Program-made: the position numbers and the translations under genes
The notes under the pieces: model-generated
What the model saw: only the letters and a program-made list of their open reading frames with translations
Databases searched by the model: none
Told to the model about the DNA's origin: nothing
NCBI GenBank assembly: GCA_033764095.1
Contig: JANRJF010000141.1
Span: forward strand, 1 to 52,434
Reading direction: 5' to 3'
DNA length: 52,434 bases
Source: JBDTMT01 sp033764095
Lineage (GTDB): Bacteria; Desulfobacterota; Binatia; HRBIN30; CADEER01
Shown here: positions 19,001 to 25,745 of the stretch, piece after piece
Layout: every line of letters starts with the position of its first letter
Numbering within the stretch: the first letter of the stretch is position 1

Positions 19001-21529
19001 GACGGCAACCTCTTCCTCAACGTCGGCGCCTGGAGCTGCGATCCGCAGCCGTGCGCCGACAAGCAGGCCGGGCAGTGCGAGCTGCCGGCCGGGCTCCCCT
19101 GCGGCATCTACTCCTCCACCCGGCAGCCGGCGGTGGTGAACAACGGCGTCGTCGACAGGACCAAGATGGTCGTCATCGACGCCGCCGTCGGTTGGAAGCA
19201 GACCAACGGCTTCTACTACCCGCCGTCGTTCGCCTACCGCGGCTCGACCTTCTTCAGGCAGGCGCCGGCGGAGATGAAGAGTCTCAACCAGTGCATCGAC
19301 GCCACCGGCGTCATCTCCGACGGCGCCTGCCGCCACAACGTCCTCGACCGCACCCGCAAGTACATCGAGGGCAACATGCTGTCGCTGAGCGGCAAGACCA
19401 AGGTCTTCCCCGACGAGGCGTCGCTCGGCGTCGGCCCGATCGACTTCCAGACCTTCCTTGCCGACCTCGACGCCAGCCTCACCGGCGTCTCGGGCGTGAT
19501 TCCGGTCGGCCCCGAGTGCACCTGCGGCTCGGCCTGCACCACCGCCGACGGTCACCAGGGCACCTGCGGGCGGCGCGACAGCAGCTCACCGTGCCGCTGC
19601 GAGGTGACGCTGCCGACCACCTCGCTGAGCCGCAACGCCTTCTTCAACGCGCCGGCGCAGGGCGACGAGTGCCGCTCGTTCGGCCTGCAGACCTCGCCCT
19701 ACCAGTTCGTCACCTCGGTCATGGCGCAACTGAAGGAACCGACCGAGCCGGGCAAGCAGACCTTCGCCAGCATCGGCGACCCCGACTGGCCGGACCGCCC
19801 CGGCGTGGCGATCTACCGGCAGTGGAAGCTGGGCAACGAACCGACCACCGCCGGTCAGGTCTGCGACGGCGGCGTCACCAGCACCGAGCGCAGCACCTTC
19901 ATGGTCGGCCCCAACGTCTTCCACGCGCCGTCGCTCACCCAGTCGTTCCCGCCCGGGCTCGGCGGCCAGCCCGGTGCGCTCTACTACATCGACACCAGCG
20001 GCGGTCCGCCGATCGTGCCGCCGCCGCCGACACCGATCCCGACGCCGGCGCTGCAGTCGACCAGCTGCTATCCCGACTCGGTCCCGTTCAAGGCGGCGCG
20101 CTTCTCGAAGAACAAGACCTACCTGCTGTACCAGCTGTACGCGCGCAACGACGCCAAGATCAGCTACCAGTTCTACGTCGGCGACGGGGTGAAGAACGTC
20201 GCCGAGGTAAAGGGCAACTTCGTCCGCATGGACATCCGCCAGCACCAGGGCAGCGACTTCGAGGCGCTGGTGCACCAGGTGTGCAAGCCGGGCGACACCA
20301 CCGCGTGGTGCAAGGCACTGCCGGTGCCGCAGATCGACGCCAACGGCATCCTCACCGTCACCCTCGACCAGAGCAGCCTGGCCGCCGACTTCGCGGTCGA
20401 GAACAAGGAGGACTACGACCGCTGTATGCCGCGCGACCTGTGCTTCTTCGACAACGACAGCAAGCGCTGCGAGGCCTGTGCCACCACCACCGACGCCAAG
20501 CGCACCGCCAACTGCATCCGGCAGAGCGACTTCCTCAAGGCGGACATCGACTCGATGAGCAGCAAGGACGGCTCCGGCCGCAACCCGCTCGACACCGTCT
20601 GTCAGGACTGGGCCACCTACGCGAGCGGCACCGCCAAGCCGCAGGTCGGCGAGGTGTCCTTCATCGACTGCCCGAAGGGCGGCTGCCTCGGCTTCGCCTT
20701 CACGCTGCCGGACAGCTTCGTCGGCAACAAGAAGTACAACGACAAGGGCGCCGCCGCCTCGAGCTGCTTCAAGCGCTCCGAGTGGCAGAGCGATGCGCTG
20801 GCGCAGCCGACCAACAGCAACGACCCGGTGTGCGGCACGCCGGCGCCGACCACCAACTTCTGCGAGGACACGCCCGGCCCCGGCACGCCGACCGCCACCG
20901 CGACGCGCACGCCGAGCGGCGCCGCATCGACGCCGACCAATACGCCGACCGTCGCCGGCCCGACCCCGACGCACACACCGACGATTGCCGGGCCGACGCC
21001 GACCAACACCCGCACCGGCGCCATCACCGCCACCGCGACGCCGACGCGGCCGACGCCGACCGTCACCGTCACCCCGACCGGCGCGGCGACGCCGACCGAC
21101 ACGCCGACCCCGACGCCGCCCGGCGCGACGCCGACCGCGACACCGACCGTGCCCGGCGCAACCCCCACCGCCACGCCGACCGGCGGCGGCGGTGGCGGCT
21201 TCTACTTCACCGATCACGGCTCCAAGGTCACCAACATCAAGGTGACGCTGGCGGGCATGAGCTACGGCCCGATGCACCTCGACCTGCACGACGACCAGTC
21301 GCGCTTCTGCACCACCGCCGGCAAGCACCCGGCGATGTTCGTCGACGTCGGCAGCCACCCGCCGGTCGGCGTGTTCGGCGACAACGCCGCCGACCTGGTC
21401 GGCATCGCCAACATCCCGGCCGCGCCCCAGGCCGGCACCTACGACCTGCTGATCCAGACCTTCACGCCATGCTCGGCCAGCGCCCCGACCCTGCTGCGCA
21501 TGCCGGGCGCGGTGACCTACATGCAGTGA
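16031..21529 (+). CDS. Giant G8-domain/beta-helix lipoprotein (CEMIP/TMEM2-like), copy 2
   Basis: The 1832-residue paralogue of the preceding giant protein. It has a lipobox (LLAGC, before CGDDDKK) and then goes almost directly to the shared CPDYVPTVCAELPK segment: the two Ig/cadherin-like domains of copy 1 are absent. G8-like residues GYKVLGVSYGGALNLFGWKG lie near 266, and the beta-helix block (HYPIHFHLAKN, RFAVIHGTHGITLSRNVGFA, YLEDASEIDNR) near 520. A Pro/Thr linker lies near 1330-1345, a second near 1617-1719, and the C-terminal domain follows. Similarity to copy 1 is high through the whole shared part, including the many cysteines, which suggests disulfide bonding outside the cytoplasm. 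The start has GGGAG upstream. Role as for copy 1: surface polysaccharide binding or processing is possible but unproven. Confidence 0.82.
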   Translation: MAADRGSLVRLDTALCAARASRRSLLCVLIGTALLAGCGDDDKKSHGTPTPTQGSCLASSGGCGATPTPTQGPVVECPDYVPTVCAELPKASPPTKIDKCYKITDGGTYTWNGYVNIVENRQANTKGAIYVVDSGKVVDLRFPSMLIEKGGTLQAGSACDPFGKKGGKLTLSIYGTDPSDEARVPSPTPGIQCQTSPRSQQYPCFPGTYDFRPDTFYCTQAGTDDPCNSKTPPPTPTGTPIQLPPTSRNYLLEEYRNLNFDPTSWGYKVLGVSYGGALNLFGWKGALPLRTDAGKEIARGEDDHCVVPTVSSLDEAEMKEWAKLSGSSWGRLGGLNASRTELTLDRSVDGDWQKGDQIVVGTTDWHPGHSELRTIRDLKVANGVSVLTVCVPTVPAGTGPGGCAAEPTAADGLEYPHYTKIFDAKQLAGASYTLPANQQLNRSAVDLRATVGLLSRSILIRSLGADATKEFPSPDKCLIKTDGSKQDPSCYFGGHVMIRQGFKEAQLQGVEFRQLGQGGRIGHYPIHFHLAKNTDYTGKRAFLKDSSVWDSMTRFAVIHGTHGITLSRNVGFASVGNGFYLEDASEIDNRLCHNLGVSVRGALKEFYEAQAKNPKGPTLMARYVPPILDGVCGGPDSKDCNCRKPLSRNDPPTVCAADDPVRVPVLRLGSDAFMPVTFWAMNAYNEFVGNAAVGVHGFGSCYWLLPGGLSGPSSPTFHHPHKFGGLAAFNTVARQAPLRRFRGNSCMSAALALSTQARLDPATYDPYTQDPYKAVGYTAVENPYLFDKDGRKKPPAVLDLDFARPAVEGNFQPIAPNSAGSGGSIYDSCGSTAAVGTVDTTLGRNPKSCAITTIDRFSTSYNWAQVNFASVWLRPWFYLFSNAAITDQLFAGLTFVTGGSWFQAPPAYFSIAKNGLYIGTSQTDDTTNTYARRSGPVFAVTKDTPLGAYPPCSRGDQKTCNSDLDGAGYWRDAPYNPKRLISIYDGPQYADGNLFLNVGAWSCDPQPCADKQAGQCELPAGLPCGIYSSTRQPAVVNNGVVDRTKMVVIDAAVGWKQTNGFYYPPSFAYRGSTFFRQAPAEMKSLNQCIDATGVISDGACRHNVLDRTRKYIEGNMLSLSGKTKVFPDEASLGVGPIDFQTFLADLDASLTGVSGVIPVGPECTCGSACTTADGHQGTCGRRDSSSPCRCEVTLPTTSLSRNAFFNAPAQGDECRSFGLQTSPYQFVTSVMAQLKEPTEPGKQTFASIGDPDWPDRPGVAIYRQWKLGNEPTTAGQVCDGGVTSTERSTFMVGPNVFHAPSLTQSFPPGLGGQPGALYYIDTSGGPPIVPPPPTPIPTPALQSTSCYPDSVPFKAARFSKNKTYLLYQLYARNDAKISYQFYVGDGVKNVAEVKGNFVRMDIRQHQGSDFEALVHQVCKPGDTTAWCKALPVPQIDANGILTVTLDQSSLAADFAVENKEDYDRCMPRDLCFFDNDSKRCEACATTTDAKRTANCIRQSDFLKADIDSMSSKDGSGRNPLDTVCQDWATYASGTAKPQVGEVSFIDCPKGGCLGFAFTLPDSFVGNKKYNDKGAAASSCFKRSEWQSDALAQPTNSNDPVCGTPAPTTNFCEDTPGPGTPTATATRTPSGAASTPTNTPTVAGPTPTHTPTIAGPTPTNTRTGAITATATPTRPTPTVTVTPTGAATPTDTPTPTPPGATPTATPTVPGATPTATPTGGGGGGFYFTDHGSKVTNIKVTLAGMSYGPMHLDLHDDQSRFCTTAGKHPAMFVDVGSHPPVGVFGDNAADLVGIANIPAAPQAGTYDLLIQTFTPCSASAPTLLRMPGAVTYMQ

Positions 21530-21555
21530 CAACGCGCGGGTGTCGCAGGCGCAGT

Positions 21556-21634
21556 CGCCACGGACTGCACGGATGACAGAACACGGATTTCCCCTTCCGT
21601 GAAATCCTGGAATGGCGTCCGTGTAATCCGTGGC
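21556..21634. repeat. Word-type palindrome (ccacggactgcacggat family)
   Basis: Left arm gccacggactgcacggat and right arm gtccgtgtaatccgtggc are imperfect reverse complements, with inner aaatcc pairing. It lies just downstream of the second giant gene. The sequence to its left, tgtcgcaggcgc, is repeated at the left flank of the related palindrome at 23973. Confidence 0.8.
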
Positions 21635-21670
21635 ACATCGGCGCCGCCTCGAGCCCGGCGCCCGTCGCTC

Positions 21671-21723
21671 AGCTGCCGATTGCTGATAGCTGACAGCTGA
21701 TGGCCGACAGCTGACAGCTGACC
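21671..21723. repeat. Word repeat (agctgacagctga family)
   Basis: Short words gatagctgacagctgatgg and cgacagctgacagctgac repeat in tandem and are partly self-complementary (cagctg). The block ends at the stop codon of the secreted protein gene on the minus strand. Confidence 0.65.
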
Positions 21724-22926
21724 TCAGCAGCCTTCGAGCGCGGCGCCGACGGCGGCGATCAGCTCGTTGATCGCGACGTTGTCGTCGCCATTGGCGTCGA
21801 AGGCGGGGCACTGCGAGAGCGGGGCGGAGCCGAGCGCGATGTTCACGCCGGTGATCAGCTCGTTGATGGTCACCTCGCCGTCGCCGTTGCAGTCGCCGGT
21901 GCAGCTCGGCGCCGGGGTCGGCAGGCTGAGGTCGACCAGGTCGGGCAGCTCGCGGGTGCCGAGCGGCTGCGCATGGACGACCGCCTCGTGCGCCGGCGCG
22001 GTCGGGGCGGCGGGATCGACGTACGACGTCAACGCCAGCGCCAGCACGCCGCTGCTACCGCCGGAAATGCGCAGGTTGCCGCTCGGCGAGCCGGAGGTTG
22101 GGCCATAGAAGATCGAGTTGCGCGGCACCGAGGTGTCGAGCCGCGACAGCGGGCTGACCAGCAGCTCGCGCACGCTCTTCGCGGTGCTGAGCGTCTGGCC
22201 GAACTCGTTGGTCACCGAGATGTTCACCGAGGCCTGCGCGCCGCCGATCGGCGTCGAGCTGCAGGTGGCGATGGCGATGGTGGTGGCCGACTCGAGCTGC
22301 AGGACGCCGTCGGCGCCGAGCCCCAGCGGCGTCGCGTCGAGCAGCGGCTGCAGGCCGATCTCGGCCGGGCAGGCGTCGTACTCGGCCATCGGCCCGCCCA
22401 GCACCAGCACCTCGGCGGTGTCGGCGCTGGCGCCGGTGGCGGCGAAGCCGACCGCTGGATAGCTCGCGGCATCGGGGACCTCGCCGCGGCGCAGCAGGAT
22501 GGCGCTGCCGCTCAGCACGTCGGCGGCGGTCGGCGTGCTGCCGTCGGCGAGCGTCGCCGCGCAGCGCAGCGTGCCGGTGAATCCGCTCGCCGGCAGGGCG
22601 GGGATGTCGCCGACCCCATCCGGCAGGTCGGCGCTGCCGAGGCTCGCCGCCCACGCCACCGGCTGGCCGGCGGCGAGGCGCAGATGGAAGCCGAGGCGCG
22701 CGGCCGGGTCGAGGTCGGCGGGCGCATAGACGCAGCGCAGCGTCTGCGCCGCCTCGCCGAGGTTGGCGAGCTGGATCTGCGTGTCGTAGCCGGCACTGGC
22801 GTCGACGCGCACCAGCGGGAAGACCAGCAGCGAGGCCGGCGCCTCCTGCGAGACGGCGCCGTGCGCCGCATCGACGGCGAGGCCGAGCCCGAGCAGCAGC
22901 GCGGCAGCGAGCCGGCGCGCGCTCAT
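21724..22926 (-). CDS. Secreted protein with C-terminal dockerin-like EF-hand pair
   Basis: The product has 400 residues from the ATG at 22926; the longer open frame to 23565 overlaps the neighbour and is rejected. A signal peptide (MSARRLAAALLLGLGL) precedes a domain opening PASLLVFPLVRVDASAGYDT, shared in pattern with the upstream neighbour (ASVLIFPKVVADSSADT). The last 60 residues hold two EF-hand-like loops (DCNGDGEVTINELI and FDANGDDNVAINELI) in a dockerin-like pair between cysteines. Calcium-stabilised secretion is likely; function is unknown. Its start overlaps the neighbour's stop by ATGA, so the two are co-translated. Confidence 0.75.
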   Translation of the reverse strand: MSARRLAAALLLGLGLAVDAAHGAVSQEAPASLLVFPLVRVDASAGYDTQIQLANLGEAAQTLRCVYAPADLDPAARLGFHLRLAAGQPVAWAASLGSADLPDGVGDIPALPASGFTGTLRCAATLADGSTPTAADVLSGSAILLRRGEVPDAASYPAVGFAATGASADTAEVLVLGGPMAEYDACPAEIGLQPLLDATPLGLGADGVLQLESATTIAIATCSSTPIGGAQASVNISVTNEFGQTLSTAKSVRELLVSPLSRLDTSVPRNSIFYGPTSGSPSGNLRISGGSSGVLALALTSYVDPAAPTAPAHEAVVHAQPLGTRELPDLVDLSLPTPAPSCTGDCNGDGEVTINELITGVNIALGSAPLSQCPAFDANGDDNVAINELIAAVGAALEGC

Positions 22927-23921
22927 GGCCGCCCCATCGGCAGCACGATCAGGTCGGCGCCGCTGCCGGCGCCGCGCGGCAGCGGCGCGAGGCCGGCGCG
23001 CGCCTGCACGGCGCCGCCGCTGGCGCGGTACTCGGCCTCGACCGCGAGCACGAAGCCGCCCGAACCGGCCGCCGGCTTGAGGCTGGTCTGCACCACGTCG
23101 CTGCCCACCCCGGCGCGGTCGAAGAGGCCGCCGGCGACGTCGCCGAGCGACAGATCGGCCCAGCAGGTGACCGATTGCGTGCCGGTGAAGCGCTCGCCGA
23201 AGGCGTTGGTCACCGCGATGTCGATGTCCACCGTCGCCGGATCGGCGTCGCGCACGTTCTGCGAGCAGGGCGTGATGGCGACGCGCGGCGTGACCGTGCC
23301 GTCGCCCTGCGGCTGGCCGGCGCCGGCGGCCGGGTGGGTGATCAGCCACTCGGCCGGGCAGGGATCGTACTCGGGGCCGATGAAGCAGGAGTCGGAGACG
23401 TCGCCGCCGACGCACAGCACGTCGTCGCCGTCGTTGAAGCCGGAGCCCTGCAGGCCGACGGCGGCGTAGCTGAACAGGTCGGCGTCGGCGAGCGCCGCGA
23501 CGGTCGCCTGGCCGACCAGGCGATTGTCGCCGGCCGGCGCGCCGGCGGTGTCGGTCTCGACGCAAAGCAGCTCGCCGCGCATGCCGGCCGGCGCCGGCGG
23601 TACGGAGTTGTCATCGCCGGCCTCGCGGCCGCGCGCCGCCGACCAGCTGAGCGGCTGCGCCGGCTCCAGGCGCAGGGTGAAGCTGGTCGCCGCCCAGCCG
23701 TCGGTGCCGTCGACGTAGCTGCAGAACACGCCGACCCGCACGCCCGACAGGTTGGTCACCTGCAACACCGTGTCGGCGCTGCTGTCGGCCACCACCTTGG
23801 GGAAGATCAGCACCGAGGCGCCGCGCTCACTGCTCACCTGCGCGCCGGCCGAAGCGGCGAACAGCGCGAGGGCGGCAAGGCTGAGCAGGATTCGGTGCAC
23901 GGGTTGGCTCGCGGGAAGCAC
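22923..23921 (-). CDS. Secreted protein, paralogue of the downstream dockerin-bearing protein
   Basis: The 332-residue protein has a signal peptide (LLSLAALALFAASAGAQ) and a domain with the pattern GASVLIFPKVVADSSADT, VLQVTNLSG, then FCSYVDG, matching the LVFPLVRVD/IQLANLGE/LRCVYAP pattern of the next gene. It lacks the EF-hand tail. Both also share CPAE followed by a conserved C-terminal part. The two genes form a translationally coupled pair, with a long nested palindrome in the divergent region upstream. I recognise no enzyme motif; a surface or extracellular structural role is a guess. Confidence 0.7.
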   Translation of the reverse strand: MLPASQPVHRILLSLAALALFAASAGAQVSSERGASVLIFPKVVADSSADTVLQVTNLSGVRVGVFCSYVDGTDGWAATSFTLRLEPAQPLSWSAARGREAGDDNSVPPAPAGMRGELLCVETDTAGAPAGDNRLVGQATVAALADADLFSYAAVGLQGSGFNDGDDVLCVGGDVSDSCFIGPEYDPCPAEWLITHPAAGAGQPQGDGTVTPRVAITPCSQNVRDADPATVDIDIAVTNAFGERFTGTQSVTCWADLSLGDVAGGLFDRAGVGSDVVQTSLKPAAGSGGFVLAVEAEYRASGGAVQARAGLAPLPRGAGSGADLIVLPMGRP

Positions 23922-23972
23922 CTTCGGTTATGGCATCGGGATTTTCGCATTCGCAAGCCAGCTGGCGTGTTG

Positions 23973-24149
23973 TCGCAGGCGCGCTGGGGCCACGGATTAC
24001 ACGGATTTGGCCGTACGGACTCTCCGGATTTCACGGATGGGGCAATGGAGTCCGTTTCTGCTCTTTTGAAATTCAGATTTCCGATCCGTGAAATCCGTCG
24101 GGTACGTGTCACCAGATCCGTGTAATCCGTGGCCTCAGCGCGCCTGCGA
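23973..24149. repeat. Nested word-type palindrome (ccacggattacacggat family)
   Basis: Outer arms 23973-24006 (tcgcaggcgcgctggggcca onward) and 24116-24149 pair over some 33 bases; an inner pair (ggatttcacggat with atccgtgaaatcc) is nested inside. It lies in the divergent gap between the secreted pair and the DUF1259 gene. Confidence 0.88.
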
Positions 24150-24203
24150 CTGCACAACCGCTCGCTTGCGCGGCGCCGCCGCCGCATGGGAGTAGCCGGC
24201 CGC

Positions 24204-25055
24204 ATGCGCATCGCGCTCGGGCTGCTGCTGTTGGTCGCGGCACCGGCGGCCGCTTTCGACACTGCGCTGCTGGCGCGGCTGGCGGGCGTGGCGGCGACGC
24301 CGGCGGCGGGCGGCGTGCTGGTCTTTCAGCAGGCGAGCCCGGAGGTGACGGTGACCGCCGGCGGGGTGCGCCTGCCGCCGGCGCTCGGCCTCGCCTCGCG
24401 CGCGGCGCTGCAACCGGTCGGGGCGCAGGCGCTGCTGCTCGGCGAGCTGACGCTGACCGAGCCGCAGGTGAACGCGGTGATGGACGTCGCCCTCGCCAGC
24501 GGCCTCGACGTGACCGGTCTGGCCAAGCGCTTTGCCGCCGCGCAGCCGCCGGTGATGGCGATGCACGTCGCCGGATTCGGCGATCCTGAGACGCTGGCGC
24601 TGGCGGTCGGCAAGCTGTTCGCCGCTCTGCGGGCGCGCGCACCAACCGCCCAGCGGCGGCCGCCGGCGGCCCGCGAGAATCGCCTCGACGGCGCCGCGAT
24701 CGGCGCGGCGCTCGGCCGCGAGGGCGTGCTGGCCGACGGCGTCTACACGGTCGAGATCGGGCGCGGGGTGACGCTGCGCGAACAGGTGGTCGGCGCCGGG
24801 CTCGGCGTGCGCAGCCGCATCAGCTTCGCCGGCCGCGATCCGCAGGCGCTGCTCGACGGCGAGCTGGCGGTGCGCGAGTCGGAGCTGCAACAGACCCTGC
24901 GCGCCCTGCGCGGCCACGGCATCGCGGTGACCGGCATCCAATCGCACCTGGTCGGCGAGACGCCGCGCCTGCTCTTCGTGCGCTTCTCGGCGGTCGGCTC
25001 GGCGGTCGCGTTGGCGCGTGACCTGAATGCCGTGCTGGCGGCGCAGGACAAATAG
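24204..25055 (+). CDS. DUF1259 (LppY/LpqO-like) exported protein
   Basis: From the ATG at 24204 the product has 283 residues with a clean signal peptide (MRIALGLLLLVAAPAAA). Two tandem similar halves follow: residues about 37-140 (EVTVTAGGVRLPPALGL, then ALLLGELTLTEPQVNAVMD) and about 175-280 (GVTLREQVVGAGLGVRS, DGELAVRESELQQTLRALR, ending RLLFVRFSAVGSAVALARDL), the layout of the DUF1259/LppY family. Function is unknown. GGGAG lies 11 bases before this ATG. The frame is open to a GTG at 24129, but that lies within the palindrome arm; an ATG at 24186 is the other option. Confidence 0.78.
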   Translation: MRIALGLLLLVAAPAAAFDTALLARLAGVAATPAAGGVLVFQQASPEVTVTAGGVRLPPALGLASRAALQPVGAQALLLGELTLTEPQVNAVMDVALASGLDVTGLAKRFAAAQPPVMAMHVAGFGDPETLALAVGKLFAALRARAPTAQRRPPAARENRLDGAAIGAALGREGVLADGVYTVEIGRGVTLREQVVGAGLGVRSRISFAGRDPQALLDGELAVRESELQQTLRALRGHGIAVTGIQSHLVGETPRLLFVRFSAVGSAVALARDLNAVLAAQDK

Positions 25056-25056
25056 G

Positions 25057-25084
25057 CCGTCAGCCGTCAGCCATCAGCTATGAG
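25057..25084. repeat. Word repeat (gccgtcagccgtcagccatc family)
   Basis: Tandem words of gtcagcc/atcagct related to the block at 21671-21723. It spans the gap between the DUF1259 and DUF502 genes and includes the start codon of the latter. Confidence 0.5.
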
Positions 25085-25745
25085 CATGAATCCACCTCGC
25101 CCCTCGCTACTGCGCCGTGCGGCGGCCACCTGGTTGGCCGGGCTGCTGCTCCTGCTGCCGCTGGCGCTGACCGCGGCGGTGCTGACCTGGCTGGTCGGCC
25201 TGCTGCACAGCCTGCTGGGGCCGAACAGCCTCGCCGGGTGGATCTTCGCCTCGCTGGGCTATCCGTTCTCCGCCAATCCCGGCCTCGCCTATGTGTTTGG
25301 AGCACTGGTGCTGTTCGTCGCCATCGGCCTGCTCGGGCTGGCGGCGCGCGCCGGGCTGCAGGGGCCCCTGCAGCGGCTCACCGATCGCTCGCTGCGCCGC
25401 ATCCCGTTGGTCGGCAGCGTGTACAACGTCGCGGCGCGCTTCGTCGGGCTGCTCGACCAGCAGCCGGGCGCCGACATCGGCGCGATGAGCCCGGTGTGGT
25501 GCTTCTTCGGCGGGCCGGGCGGCGCCGCGGTGCTCGGCCTGGCGCCGAGCCCGGAGCCGATCGCGATCGACGGCAAGGGCTACTACGGCGTGCTGGTGCC
25601 GACCGCGCCGGTGCCGTTCGGCGGCGCGCTGCTCTACGTGCCGGTCGAGTGGGTGCGGCCGGCCGACATCGGCGTCGACAAGCTGACCGCCATCTACGTC
25701 TCGATGGGCATCACTCCGCCGCCGGCGCCGCGTCCGCCGCGCTGA
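25080..25745 (+). CDS. DUF502-family membrane protein
   Basis: The 221-residue protein opens with a short basic N terminus and two membrane helices (LAGLLLLLPLALTAAVLTWL and YVFGALVLFVAIGLLGLAA), then the family blocks RIPLVGSVYNVAARFV, a soluble part with YYGVLVPTAPVPFGGALLYV, and the C-terminal DIGVDKLTAIYVSMGI, all typical of DUF502. The family has no settled function. It starts at the ATG at 25080, within a gtcagccgtcagccatcagc word repeat, and its last 35 bases overlap the convergent hydrolase gene. Confidence 0.85.
   Translation: MSMNPPRPSLLRRAAATWLAGLLLLLPLALTAAVLTWLVGLLHSLLGPNSLAGWIFASLGYPFSANPGLAYVFGALVLFVAIGLLGLAARAGLQGPLQRLTDRSLRRIPLVGSVYNVAARFVGLLDQQPGADIGAMSPVWCFFGGPGGAAVLGLAPSPEPIAIDGKGYYGVLVPTAPVPFGGALLYVPVEWVRPADIGVDKLTAIYVSMGITPPPAPRPPR

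Noticed and set aside
14884..21186. Tandem DNA repeats of the type acgccgaccgcc in both giant genes, considered as minisatellites or CRISPR
   Set aside because: They encode the Pro/Thr linkers in frame and have no spacers; simple codon-level repetition explains them.
23227..23565. N-terminal extension of the dockerin-tailed secreted protein to 23565
   Set aside because: It is an Arg-rich shadow of the neighbouring gene; the ATG at 22926 begins a clean signal peptide and overlaps the neighbour's stop by ATGA.
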